Assembly: GCA_963747555.1 (NCBI GenBank)
Contig: CAVVFZ010000028.1
Span: forward strand, 50,741-114,740
DNA length: 64,000 bases
Reading direction: 5' to 3'
From: DUZB01 sp963747555
Lineage (GTDB): Bacteria > Desulfobacterota > DSM-4660 > Desulfatiglandales > Desulfatiglandaceae
Below, one piece after another: positions 16,247 through 25,036 of the stretch. Below the pieces are notes generated by a model. That model ran no database searches, had not been told where the DNA came from, and was given only the letters and a program-made list of their open reading frames with translations. The position numbers and the translations under genes are program-made. The first letter of the stretch is position 1. Each line of letters opens with the position of its first letter.

Positions 16247-16993
16247 ATGAAAACAGAAACTGTCAAAACAGCATTGGTCATCGGGGGCGGATCCGGCATG
16301 GGAAGGTCTGCGGCGGCTGCGTTAGGCAACCTGGGCATCCGGGTCTTTGTGGCGGATCTGGATCTGGAAGCGGCCCGTGAGACCGTTTCAAGCATCTCGG
16401 AACCGAACGGCCGAGGAGATGCCTTCCAGGTAGATATTTCCCGAAGCGATTCCGTGGCCACCCTGTTTCAGGCCTTGAAAAAACGTGTGGACAGGCTGGA
16501 TCTCCTGATCCATACGGCAGGCATGTTGGGGCGTACCGTCTTTATCGAAGATATGACCGATGAAGAATGGCGCCGGATGATGTCCGTCAACCTGGACGGC
16601 ACGTTTTACGCCTGTCGGGAGGCGGTCCGGTGGATGAAAGAGCATGGGACCGGCCGCATTCTCTTATTCAGTTCGGTGGCTTCCCTCACCCCCACCCCGG
16701 GAGCGCTTCATTACAGTGCATCCAAAGGGGCCGTGAACAGGTTTGGAAAAACTCTGGCCAAGGAGGTTGCCAGATACAACATCCGGGTAAATATCGTTGC
16801 GCCCGGTTATATCGAAACACCCATGTTGGATGGGCTTCCCGAGGGGTTTTCAGATTTCATCATCAAGAAAACGCCCCTGCGGCGATTAGGGAAACCGGAG
16901 GAAATCGGCGCCCTGGCGGCCTTTCTGGCATCCTCCGAGGCCGATTTCTTTACGGGCCAGGTCTTCAGTCCCAATGGCGGATTTGTGATTTAA
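16247..16993 (+). CDS. Short-chain dehydrogenase/reductase, FabG-like
   Basis: This 248-residue SDR has the loop GGGSGMG at residues 13-19 and catalytic residues Ser143, Tyr156 and Lys160 (YSASK). The usual NNAG is HTAG here. The C-terminal part VAPGYIETPML and TGQVFSPNGGF is typical of 3-oxoacyl reductases and 3-hydroxyacyl dehydrogenases. It follows the first SDR with almost no gap and precedes an enoyl-CoA hydratase, so it probably acts on a hydroxyacyl- or oxoacyl-CoA intermediate. The precise substrate cannot be read from the sequence. Confidence 0.87.
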   Translation: MKTETVKTALVIGGGSGMGRSAAAALGNLGIRVFVADLDLEAARETVSSISEPNGRGDAFQVDISRSDSVATLFQALKKRVDRLDLLIHTAGMLGRTVFIEDMTDEEWRRMMSVNLDGTFYACREAVRWMKEHGTGRILLFSSVASLTPTPGALHYSASKGAVNRFGKTLAKEVARYNIRVNIVAPGYIETPMLDGLPEGFSDFIIKKTPLRRLGKPEEIGALAAFLASSEADFFTGQVFSPNGGFVI

Positions 16994-17012
16994 AAGGACA
17001 GAAACGACAACG

Positions 17013-17062
17013 CTTCATGCGAGATCTCGCGCGGAGACGCAGAGGCGCAAAGACGAAAAAAC
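17013..17062 (+). repeat. Dispersed intergenic repeat resembling CGCGGAGACGCAGAGGCG-type sequence
   Basis: The gap before the hydratase gene contains GATCTCGCGCGGAGACGCAG followed by AGGCGCAAAGACG, a direct-repeat-like run. Similar strings are, from general experience, scattered between genes in deltaproteobacterial genomes. Only one copy lies in this window, so this is a tentative call. Confidence 0.35.
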
Positions 17063-17095
17063 TCCAGAGCTATAACACCGAAAAAGGCAAACACA

Positions 17096-17910
17096 ATGAA
17101 TGAACAGTGGAAACATCTCATAATAAACCCCCGAGGTGATGTGTGCCGGGTCACCATCAACCGGCCCCATGACCGGAACTCCATCAACTCCGTACTTATG
17201 AACGAACTGATCCGAATGCTGGACCAGGTGGAACAGACCCCCGCCAGAGCCGTAGTCTTCACCGGAGCGGGGGATACCTATTTCATCGGAGGCGCCGACG
17301 GGATCGAAATGATGCAGTGTGATGAGGAAGGCGCCAGGGCATTCAGCACCCGTATTCAGGATCTATTTCTTCGAATGGAGGCCAGCCCCCTCATCCTGGT
17401 GGCCGCCATCAACGGCCTTTGTTTCGGCGGAGGCTATGAATTCTCCATGGCGTGCGATCTGCGCGTGGCGAGTGAAAATGCGCGGATCGGCCTGCCGGAA
17501 GTCAAGGTGGGCCTCATCCCCGGCGGGGGGGGACCCAACGTCTTCCCAGACTTGTGGGTTTCGGACGGGCCATGGAAATGATCCTGAGCGGCAGGCTCTA
17601 TAAAGGCACAGAGGCCGCCCAAATGGGGTTGGTTCACCTGGCGGTCAAACCGGAAGGGCTCGCGGCCGGCGTGGAAGATATTCTCAAACCAGTGCTGCGA
17701 CAACCTCGCTACGCCCTTTCCCTGGCCAAACGGGCTGTCTTGGCTTCACGATCGGGAACCCTGGAGCAGGGATTACGCGAAGAAAGCAATCAGTTCAGCC
17801 AGTGCTTTGAACACCGGTTTTTCCCCGATCTCATGGCTCAACAGCTCAGGCAGGGGACCCTTGAGACCACGGCGGATGTTGCTGAATTTTTGAAAGGAGA
17901 TGCAAAATGA
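17096..17910 (+). CDS. Enoyl-CoA hydratase/isomerase family protein (frameshift in a G-run)
   Basis: A crotonase-fold protein that adds water to an enoyl-CoA or isomerises it. The first frame has the oxyanion loop FIGGADGIEM, then INGLCFGGGYEFSMACDLRV and the Glu segment ARIGLPEVKVGLIPGGGG. The frame then breaks in a run of eight G at 17525-17532. A ninth G would restore TQRLPRLVGFGRAMEMILSG, the normal continuation found in the second frame (ending 17910). The restored length is about 271 residues. This is a clear homopolymer miscall. Its stop overlaps the start of the next gene (ATGA). Confidence 0.9.
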
Positions 17911-18482
17911 AAGTGCTTGGCATTGCCGGAAGCCTGAGACCCAAGAGCAACACGATGGAATACGTGGAAAAGGCCCTTGGTGTCTTTAGGGATGCGGGAC
18001 TTGAAACCACATTGATCTCCCTCAGGGAAAAAGAGATTAAACCGTGCAACGGATGTTACGACTGCGTAAAAAAGGGTGTCTGCACCATCAAAGGGGATGA
18101 CTTCAATGAAATCCTGGCGGAAATGAAAGAAGCCCAGGGCCTGATCCTGGGCTCACCGGTATATCTCAGTTCCGTAGTTCCCCAGATGATGGCCCTTTTA
18201 GCCCGGGCTACTTTTGTGGCCTACTGGAACGACAAGTTTCTTACGGGAAAGGTGGGCGGACCCATTACGGTGGCCAGGAGGGCCGGACACAATATGGCCT
18301 TTTCCCAGCTTCTCCTGTGGTTTTTCATCAACGGCATCACGGTGCCCGGATCCACCTACTGGAACGTGGGCGTGGCCGGCGCCGGAGGAGCGAGGGACGC
18401 GGACGGGGACGAAGAGGGTCTGACCACGGTGGTCAATTTCGCCAACAACATGGCCGGACTCATGAAGAAGATCTTTGCTTAA
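17907..18482 (+). CDS. Iron-sulfur flavoprotein / NAD(P)H-dependent FMN reductase family
   Basis: This 191-residue flavodoxin-fold protein begins KVLGIAGSLRPKSNT, the FMN phosphate loop. Cys47, Cys50, Cys53 and Cys59 (CNGCYDCVKKGVC) form a compact cluster motif like that of archaeal-type iron-sulfur flavoproteins, which bind [4Fe-4S] and FMN and carry electrons. GSPVYLSSVVPQM is the second FMN-contact loop. It overlaps the hydratase stop by four bases, so the two are translationally coupled. Within this cluster it could act as an electron carrier or reduce a double bond; no direct evidence decides. Confidence 0.88.
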   Translation: MKVLGIAGSLRPKSNTMEYVEKALGVFRDAGLETTLISLREKEIKPCNGCYDCVKKGVCTIKGDDFNEILAEMKEAQGLILGSPVYLSSVVPQMMALLARATFVAYWNDKFLTGKVGGPITVARRAGHNMAFSQLLLWFFINGITVPGSTYWNVGVAGAGGARDADGDEEGLTTVVNFANNMAGLMKKIFA

Positions 18483-18501
18483 AGATGGAGGCAAAACCAA
18501 T

Positions 18502-20022
18502 ATGATACCCGGAATCGGTTCCTGGCTGACGAAGCGGACAGTCCTTACCCCGGATAAGGAAGCCGTGGTGGACGGCGAAAAACGACTCACCTACCGGCAG
18601 CTCAACGGGCGCGTCAACCGCCTGGCAAAGGCCCTTCAAGGGTTGGGCCTGAAAAGTGGCGATCGGCTGAGCATTTTATCCACCAACTGCGTGGAGTATG
18701 TGGAAACCATCATGGCGTCAGCCAAACTGGGCGTTTTACTGGTCCCCCTGAACTGGCGTCTTACGCCCGCGGAGCTCACCTTCATCCTGAAGGACAGCGG
18801 AGCCGAAACACTCCTTTTCCATCCCGACCTGCGGGAGACAGCAAATCGCCTCAAAGACCAGGCCGGGCTCAAACGGCTGATAGTCCTTGGACACGAAGAA
18901 AAGGAAGAAACGAGTGCCTATGAACAGCTTCTAAAACCCCTGACCGATGATGAGCCAAAGCCGGATAAAGACCCGGAACTGGATACCCCTCACATTATCA
19001 TGTACACCGCGGGGACAACAGGTCAACCCAAGGGCGCGGTTCTAAGCCAGGGGGCCAGTTTCTGGAACGCCGTCAATCTTACCGTAAGTATGGGTTTTAC
19101 CTGCCAAGACCGCAACCTGGCGGTCCTCCCCATGTTTCATATCGGAGGGATAGGTCTTTTCACCCTGCCCATGCTGTACATGGGAGGTACGGTGGTCATC
19201 CAACGGACCTTTGAGCCGGCTCAAACCCTGGAGCTGCTGGAATCCGAGGGAATCACCCTCTTCTTCGGGGTGGCCGCCATCTTTCTGTTCCTCATTCAAC
19301 ACCCCCAATTCAAGAAAAAAGCCTTTGAACAGGTCCGGGTAGTTATGAGCGGGGGAGCGCCCCTGCCCGTGAGCCTGGTCCATCAATATCAAGAAGCGGG
19401 CATCGTACTCCAGCAGGGATTCGGAATGAGTGAAGCCGCTCCCAGTATCGCCACGCTGGAAAAGGAACTGGCCGTGAAGAAGGCCGGTTCCATCGGGAAA
19501 GCCCTGATGCATGTGGAAGCACGGGTCGTAAATGACGGGATGGTGGACATGCCGGCGGACCAGGTGGGAGAACTGGTAATCCGGGGCCCCAACCTGATGC
19601 AGGGGTACTGGAATCGCCCCGAAGCAACAAAAGAAGCCTTTTCGGGGGGATGGTTCCACACCGGCGACCTGGCACGGATGGACGGGGACGGCGACCTCTA
19701 CATTGTGGAAAGAAAGAAGGATATGTTCATCTCCGGCGGCGAAAACGTCTATCCCGCCGAGGTGGAGAACGCCATCTATGAACTTCCCCAGGTCTCGGAA
19801 GTGGCCGTCATAGGCGTCAAGGATGAAAAATGGGGAGAGGTGGGCCAGGCAGTGGTGGTCCTCAAGGCGGGGCAAGAGATTACCGGCCAGAAAATCCTTG
19901 ACCATCTGAAAGGCCGGCTGGCAAAATACAAGATTCCGAAGAGCATCGTGTTTACAGGACCCCTGCCCCGCAATGCGGCGGGTAAAGTCTTGAAAAAAGT
20001 GTTACGGGAAGAGCATTCCTAA
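18502..20022 (+). CDS. Acyl-CoA ligase (AMP-forming), first of two
   Basis: A 506-residue ANL-superfamily ligase joining a carboxylic acid to CoA through an acyl-AMP. The ATP loop is MYTAGTTGQPKG, followed by GFGMSEAAPS, the GWFHTGDLARMD Asp motif, the hinge DMFISGGENVYPAEVE and the catalytic Lys segment PRNAAGKVLKK. ATG 18502 has GGAGG nine bases before it, so an earlier TTG at 18475 is not used. Overall similarity is to FadD-like fatty or aryl acid ligases, and the acid cannot be named. It stands between the flavoprotein and the Liv-type importer. Confidence 0.9.
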   Translation: MIPGIGSWLTKRTVLTPDKEAVVDGEKRLTYRQLNGRVNRLAKALQGLGLKSGDRLSILSTNCVEYVETIMASAKLGVLLVPLNWRLTPAELTFILKDSGAETLLFHPDLRETANRLKDQAGLKRLIVLGHEEKEETSAYEQLLKPLTDDEPKPDKDPELDTPHIIMYTAGTTGQPKGAVLSQGASFWNAVNLTVSMGFTCQDRNLAVLPMFHIGGIGLFTLPMLYMGGTVVIQRTFEPAQTLELLESEGITLFFGVAAIFLFLIQHPQFKKKAFEQVRVVMSGGAPLPVSLVHQYQEAGIVLQQGFGMSEAAPSIATLEKELAVKKAGSIGKALMHVEARVVNDGMVDMPADQVGELVIRGPNLMQGYWNRPEATKEAFSGGWFHTGDLARMDGDGDLYIVERKKDMFISGGENVYPAEVENAIYELPQVSEVAVIGVKDEKWGEVGQAVVVLKAGQEITGQKILDHLKGRLAKYKIPKSIVFTGPLPRNAAGKVLKKVLREEHS

Positions 20023-20155
20023 TCAATTTTAGAAGGGAGGATTGGTAGAGGTAAAAAGCACAGAACGGGTGCAGGACTCAGCCGCTCCGGGATAGGACCG
20101 GGGATTGTTGAGATCAAATGGACAACACACCAAATGGAAGAGAAAGGAGAAAAAG

Positions 20156-21355
20156 ATGAACATGAAAAAGTTTTTTTGTTTCTTTGTGTTGGCATTGGCC
20201 GCTTTGGCCTTCACGGCATTCCCGACTATGGCGGCGGAAAAACCGATTAAGATCGGAATCATCCAGGGCCTTAGCGGACCACTGGAGATCTACGGCAAAG
20301 CGGAAGTCACCGGATTCGAGATGGGACTGGAATACTTTACAAACGGTACCAACAAGATCAATGGAAGACCCGTCAAATTGTACATTGAAGACACCCAGTT
20401 GAAGGCGGCGAGGGCCAAGATGCTCCTCACCAAGCTTTACGCCGACGACAATGTGGACCTGGCCGTGGGACCCACCAGCAGCGGCGTGGCCCTGGCTATT
20501 CTGCCCGTGGCCCAGCAGTACAAAAAAATCCTCATCGTTGAGCCTGCCGTAGCCGATTCCATTACCGGGAAAAACTGGAATCGCTATATCTTTCGAACCG
20601 GCCGAAATTCCAGCCAGGATGCCATCTCCAATGCCGCGGCCGTAGCCGCTCCGGGAGTGAGCATTGCTTGCATCGGCCAGGATTATGCCTTCGGCAGGGA
20701 CGGCATCGCGGCCTATAAGGAAGCCGCGGAAAAACTGGGCGCGAAGGTGGTTGACGAGGAATATTGCGACCCCAAGGGCACGGATTTCACGGCGCCCATC
20801 CAGCGAATTATAGAGGCCTTGAAGGACAAACCGGAGCCCAAATATGTGTGGGTGATCTGGGCGGGAAAAGGCGGACCCATCCCTCAGTTGATCGAAGCCG
20901 GCCTGGATAAATACGGCATTCAGATCGCCAGCGGCGGAAACGTCCTGGCCGCCCTGAAAGTCATGAAACCCCTCAAGGGAATGAAGGGTTCCATCTACTA
21001 CTACTTTGAAAACCCGAAGAATCCTGTAAACGACTGGTTGGTGAAAGAACACTACAAACGTTTTAACGAACCCCCTGATTTCTTCACGTGTGGAGGTTTT
21101 GCGGCAGCCGGCGCCGTGGTGGAAGCCATCAAGAAGGCGGGAAGCACGGACACGGAAAAGTTGATCGCCACCATGGAAGGAATGGAATTCATGACCCCCA
21201 AGGGAAAAATGAAATTCCGAAAAGAGGACCACCAGGCCCTTCAGCAAATGTATGCTTTTGTGCTGGAAACCAAACCCGATGTGGAATGGGCCATTCCCGT
21301 CTGCACCAAGGTGCTGACCATGGAAGAAACGGCGCCTCCGATTATGAATAAATAA
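20156..21355 (+). CDS. Liv-type ABC transporter, periplasmic substrate-binding protein
   Basis: The 399-residue product starts with a signal peptide (MKKFFCFFVLALAALAF, cut after TMAA) and continues IKIGIIQGLSGPLEIYGKA, the branched-chain amino acid binding-protein fold. Other family stretches are VGPTSSGVALAI, RTGRNSSQD and IGQDYAFGRDGIAAYKEAA. AAAGGAGA lies seven bases before the ATG. Members of this group bind amino acids, amides, urea or aromatic and fatty acids. Placement among acyl-CoA ligases suggests an organic acid. A strong stem-loop after its stop may raise its expression over the following transporter genes. Confidence 0.92.
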   Translation: MNMKKFFCFFVLALAALAFTAFPTMAAEKPIKIGIIQGLSGPLEIYGKAEVTGFEMGLEYFTNGTNKINGRPVKLYIEDTQLKAARAKMLLTKLYADDNVDLAVGPTSSGVALAILPVAQQYKKILIVEPAVADSITGKNWNRYIFRTGRNSSQDAISNAAAVAAPGVSIACIGQDYAFGRDGIAAYKEAAEKLGAKVVDEEYCDPKGTDFTAPIQRIIEALKDKPEPKYVWVIWAGKGGPIPQLIEAGLDKYGIQIASGGNVLAALKVMKPLKGMKGSIYYYFENPKNPVNDWLVKEHYKRFNEPPDFFTCGGFAAAGAVVEAIKKAGSTDTEKLIATMEGMEFMTPKGKMKFRKEDHQALQQMYAFVLETKPDVEWAIPVCTKVLTMEETAPPIMNK

Positions 21356-21364
21356 GTCATTATA

Positions 21365-21408
21365 TTCCGGTAAACCCACGCGGGCGATTTGTCCGCGTGG
21401 GTCCGGAA
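21365..21408 (+). promoter_or_regulatory. Intra-operon stem-loop between binding-protein and ATPase genes
   Basis: ACCCACGCGG (21374-21383) pairs with CCGCGTGGGT (21393-21402) around a nine-base loop. Outside it TTCCGG (21365-21370) pairs with CCGGAA (21403-21408), leaving three unpaired bases on one side. There is no T-run after it, so it looks like an mRNA-protecting or attenuating structure rather than a full terminator. Confidence 0.65.
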
Positions 21409-21424
21409 AATCAAAGGTATCCAG

Positions 21425-22192
21425 ATGCGTGCAGATCCCATCGTAGAGACCAAAGACCTGACTATTCGCTTCGGGGGTCATGTGGCCGTTAACAGGGTAA
21501 ATCTCAAAGTGGAGCCGTTTGCCCTGAAGTCCATTATCGGACCCAACGGTGCGGGAAAAACAACCTTGTTCAACTTGCTGACGGGCCAGTACAGGCCGAC
21601 GAGTGGACAAGTCTTCCTCAAAGGAGAGGAGATCACCCCTCTAAGCGCCGTGGCGAGAACCCGTTTGGGAATGGGCCGATCCTTTCAGTTGACCAATATC
21701 TTCCCTGTCCTTACGGTTCTTGAAAACGTACGGGTTGCCATTCAGTCGCGAGAGGGAGTCGGCTTGAACTTCTGGAGAAATTATCTTCATTTCTCCGATA
21801 TGGAAGATGAGGCTTACGAAATCCTGAAAGACGTCCTTATGGATGAAAAGTGGGCCATGCCGGCCAGCTCCCTCACCCACGGGGAACAGAGAAAATTGGA
21901 AATTGCCATTCTCCTGGCCCTTAAACCGGAGATCCTTTTCCTGGACGAACCCACGGCCGGCATGTCTCAAGAGGAAGTCCCCGCCATCCTGGATATACTC
22001 CGTCGGATCAAAGATGCGAAAAACCGGACCATGCTCCTGGTGGAGCACAAAATGGACATGATCATGACCCTATCGGACTCCATCGCGGTCCTTCAGGAAG
22101 GAGAACTCATTGCCGATGGGGATCCGGAAGAGATCCACAAAAGCAAGACGGTTCAGGAAGCCTATTTAGGTGGAGGTGCAAGGCGTGAATGA
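21425..22192 (+). CDS. livG: Liv-type ABC transporter ATP-binding protein, LivG-like
   Basis: One of the two ATPases of the importer. Walker A is GPNGAGKTT, the signature is the degenerate LTHGEQRKLEIA, and Walker B is ILFLDEPTAGMS followed by the switch-His segment LLVEHKMDMIM. The 255-residue length and the GRSFQLTNIFPVLTVLEN region are typical of LivG. The ATG at 21425 follows the stem-loop; the earlier start at 21389 lies inside that structure. Its end overlaps the GTG start of the second ATPase. Confidence 0.92.
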   Translation: MRADPIVETKDLTIRFGGHVAVNRVNLKVEPFALKSIIGPNGAGKTTLFNLLTGQYRPTSGQVFLKGEEITPLSAVARTRLGMGRSFQLTNIFPVLTVLENVRVAIQSREGVGLNFWRNYLHFSDMEDEAYEILKDVLMDEKWAMPASSLTHGEQRKLEIAILLALKPEILFLDEPTAGMSQEEVPAILDILRRIKDAKNRTMLLVEHKMDMIMTLSDSIAVLQEGELIADGDPEEIHKSKTVQEAYLGGGARRE

Positions 22193-22907
22193 AACGATTC
22201 TGAAGGTCGAAGGGGTCCACACCCATATAGGGCAGCACCATATCCTGCAAGGCGTTTCTTTCGATGCCAAGGCCGACGCGGTGACGGTCCTGATCGGCAG
22301 AAACGGCGCAGGCAAGAGCACGACCCTCAAGACCGTCATGGGTCTCCTGCCGGCCTCCAAAGGAAAAATCACCTATCGAGGGAAAGAAATCCAGAAGAAC
22401 AAACCCTACGAAATCGCCCGAATGGGTATTGGTTTTGTTCCCGAACATATGGGGATTTTCTCCCAACTCACGGTAGAAGAAAATATGCGGGTGGCCATGC
22501 TTGTGGAAGATGATGCAACGGCTCGCAGGCTGGAACGGGTTCTGAACATGTTTGAGGCCCTCGGAAAATTCTGGAAATCCAAGGCGGGAAACCTCAGCGG
22601 CGGGCAGAAACAGATGCTTGCCATAGGCAGAGCCATTGTAAACGACACCTCCCTTCTGCTGATTGATGAGCCCTCCAAAGGGTTGGCTCCCATTATCGTG
22701 GATGCGGTCATCGACGCCATCAACCAGATCAAGGAACGCAGCGTGGTCGTGCTGGTGGAACAGAATTTTTACATGGCAAGCTCGGTGGGAAACGACTTTT
22801 TTATTTTGGACGATGGGATGGTTGTACACAGCGGCCGGGTGGAAGACCTGGTCCGGAATGAGGAATTGCAAAGCCGGTATTTAGGGATCTCCAAGGTCGA
22901 GGATTGA
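22185..22907 (+). CDS. livF: Liv-type ABC transporter ATP-binding protein, LivF-like
   Basis: The second ATPase of the importer, 240 residues. Walker A is GRNGAGKST, the signature is LSGGQKQMLAIGRA, and Walker B is LLLIDEPSKGLAP. The characteristic LivF phrase ARMGIGFVPEHMGIFSQLTV is present. The start is taken as the GTG at 22185, eight bases after GGAGG and overlapping the end of livG. The two ATPases form the usual heterodimer on the inner face of the membrane with LivH and LivM. Confidence 0.92.
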   Translation: MNETILKVEGVHTHIGQHHILQGVSFDAKADAVTVLIGRNGAGKSTTLKTVMGLLPASKGKITYRGKEIQKNKPYEIARMGIGFVPEHMGIFSQLTVEENMRVAMLVEDDATARRLERVLNMFEALGKFWKSKAGNLSGGQKQMLAIGRAIVNDTSLLLIDEPSKGLAPIIVDAVIDAINQIKERSVVVLVEQNFYMASSVGNDFFILDDGMVVHSGRVEDLVRNEELQSRYLGISKVED

Positions 22908-22934
22908 AATTGAAAAATAGAGGAGTCACCTCAA

Positions 22935-23924
22935 ATGGCTGAGAGCGTATTCAGGCGTTGGAATCAGCAGCTCACCATGGCAGGAGCGGGAATTCTTTTT
23001 CTCCTGCCCCTCCTTGCGATACATCCCAAAACCTATCTTACCCTGACCATCGCGGGCCTGGCCATGGGGATGCTTCTGTTTCTCGTGGCCTCGGGCGTAA
23101 GCATTATTTTCGGCCTGATGGATGTGCTCAATTTTGCCCATGGGGCCCTGTTTGCATGGGGCGCCTATGTGGGATTCTCGGTATTCAAGCTTCTCATGGA
23201 CTGGGTGCAGGCGGATTCCATCCTGCAGAATCTTGCCGTCTTCTGCATGGCCATGCTTGCCGCCATGCTCGCCGTAGCCATTCTGGGGGTTATCATCGAA
23301 CGGGTTATCGTACGCCGCGTCTATGGAAACCACCTCTTTCAAATCCTCATCACCTTCGGCACAACCATCGTTCTGGTGGAATTGATCCGCGTCTTCTGGG
23401 GACCCAACGATGAAGTCATGACCGTACCCCTGACCTTTTCGGGGAACTGGGACATCATGGATGTCATCGTCTCCAGATATCGGATCATCTGCATTTTGTT
23501 AGGGGCCGTGGTGTACGGCGTAATTCAACTCATCCTCAAAAGAACAAAACTGGGAACCATCGTCCGGGCCGGGGTAGAAGATCGGGATATGGTTCAGGCC
23601 ATGGGACACAACATCTACCTGCTTTTCACAGGGGTTTTTGCCGTGGGAGCAGCGCTTGCGGCCCTGGGTGGGCTGGCCATGTCCATCTTCAGCCTGCAGG
23701 TGTATCCGGACATGGGCGGGACCTATCTCCTTTTCGCCTTTATCGTGGTCATCATCGGAGGCTTGGGGAGCGTGACCGGTTCCCTGGTGGGAGCACTGAT
23801 TGTGGGGCTCAGCTACAACTATGTGGCGTATCTGGTCCCCTGGGCCGCTGCCGGGGTGAACGTCCTCATCATGATTATTATTCTTCTCATCCGGCCCACA
23901 GGCCTTTTTCAAGCAGGAAAATAG
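22935..23924 (+). CDS. livH: Liv-type ABC transporter permease, LivH-like
   Basis: A 329-residue integral membrane protein with about eight helices. It carries the LivH hallmark SGVSIIFGLMDVLNFAHGAL near residues 55-75, RAGVEDRDMVQAMGHN, the cytoplasmic loop that meets the ATPase, and FAFIVVIIGGLGSVTGSL-VGAL near the C-terminus. GAGGAG lies before the ATG. It pairs with the LivM-like protein seven bases downstream. Confidence 0.92.
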   Translation: MAESVFRRWNQQLTMAGAGILFLLPLLAIHPKTYLTLTIAGLAMGMLLFLVASGVSIIFGLMDVLNFAHGALFAWGAYVGFSVFKLLMDWVQADSILQNLAVFCMAMLAAMLAVAILGVIIERVIVRRVYGNHLFQILITFGTTIVLVELIRVFWGPNDEVMTVPLTFSGNWDIMDVIVSRYRIICILLGAVVYGVIQLILKRTKLGTIVRAGVEDRDMVQAMGHNIYLLFTGVFAVGAALAALGGLAMSIFSLQVYPDMGGTYLLFAFIVVIIGGLGSVTGSLVGALIVGLSYNYVAYLVPWAAAGVNVLIMIIILLIRPTGLFQAGK

Positions 23925-23930
23925 CGAGGT

Positions 23931-25025
23931 ATGTTCATGTCAGAACCCACACCGGTTCAGATATTCCATATGGAGGAAAAGAGAAGACAGTATCGAAGCG
24001 GAAGCTTTTTTCTTAAGATCTGCCTGATGGCCCTCTTCCTTCTGGTGCCCTTTCTGTTCCCTTCGTTTAAGACCGTCGATCTGGCCATGCAGATCATCAT
24101 CTTCGGCGCCTTGGTGGCAAGTTTCGACATCCTCTTGGGGTATACGGGAATCCTCTCCTTCGGGCATGGCATGTTTTTTGGAATGGGCGCCTACTGCATG
24201 GCCTTTCTCATAGGGAAATACGGGATGCCTTCCTACTCCAACCTGATCCTGGGGTTTGTGGTCGCCGCCGGCGCCTCGGCGGTCGTGGCCCTTCTCATCA
24301 GTTTTCTCACCCTTCGGGTCAAGGCCATTTTCTTCTCCATGATCACGCTGGCCATCGCGGAACTGGCCATTGTGCTGGCCACCAAATTAAGCGGACTCAC
24401 CGGAGGGGAAGACGGAATTACCTTCAGCAGTCCCGGCATCTTTTCCGCATCCTACTCCATGGGTGAATTCATGGGGATTGAGATCACCGGAAAGATCATC
24501 ACCTACTACTTCATTCTCCTGTCCTGCCTGGCGCTGTTCGTAGCCATGCTCCGTTTCACACATTCCCCTTTGGGTCGTGTCCTTCAGGCTATTCGAGACA
24601 ACGCCCAGCGGGCCGAAGCCCTGGGAAACAGGACCTTTGTTTATCAGAGCATTTCCATTACATTCGGTTGCGTCGTGGCGGCCCTGATCGGCGCGTTATA
24701 TGCCATGTGGATGGAATACGTAAATCCCGAGTCGAGCCTCGGGGTCATGACCATTATGCTGGATGTCCTGCTTATGGTCATCATCGGAGGTATGGGGACG
24801 CTGTACGGCGGCATCATCGGCGCCGCCTTTTTGAAGATTACCCAGACGTTCCTGCCCGATCTTCAAGACATGGCAAAGCACCTGTTCCCCCAGACCGAGC
24901 TCCTGCACAACATCCTGGAACGATGGCTTCTCCTCTTCGGGATTCTCTTTATCCTGGTGGTCATTTTTTTCCCGAAGGGAGTCATCGGCTCGCTTCAGGA
25001 CTATCGGTCACGAAAGAAGATTTAA
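23931..25025 (+). CDS. livM: Liv-type ABC transporter permease, LivM-like
   Basis: A 364-residue permease with a charged N-terminal extension (HMEEKRRQYRSG) and about nine helices. Hallmarks are DILLGYTGILSFGHGMFFGM, the LGRVLQAIRDNAQRAEALG coupling loop, and MVIIGGMGTLYGGIIGAAF. It completes the importer; all five components (binding protein, two ATPases, two permeases) are adjacent and intact. Start 23931, with an alternative ATG two codons later; the difference is minor. Confidence 0.92.
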   Translation: MFMSEPTPVQIFHMEEKRRQYRSGSFFLKICLMALFLLVPFLFPSFKTVDLAMQIIIFGALVASFDILLGYTGILSFGHGMFFGMGAYCMAFLIGKYGMPSYSNLILGFVVAAGASAVVALLISFLTLRVKAIFFSMITLAIAELAIVLATKLSGLTGGEDGITFSSPGIFSASYSMGEFMGIEITGKIITYYFILLSCLALFVAMLRFTHSPLGRVLQAIRDNAQRAEALGNRTFVYQSISITFGCVVAALIGALYAMWMEYVNPESSLGVMTIMLDVLLMVIIGGMGTLYGGIIGAAFLKITQTFLPDLQDMAKHLFPQTELLHNILERWLLLFGILFILVVIFFPKGVIGSLQDYRSRKKI

Positions 25026-25036
25026 AGGAAAATACT

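Noticed and set aside
20114..21610. 498-codon open frame on the minus strand
   Set aside because: It is the shadow of the binding-protein and livG genes, rich in His/Gly/Phe without domain pattern, while the plus strand has a full signal peptide and family motifs.
24668..25036. Upstream extension of the first KAS-III frame
   Set aside because: It overlaps livM in another frame; the ATG at 25037 has a ribosome site and matches the family N-terminus.
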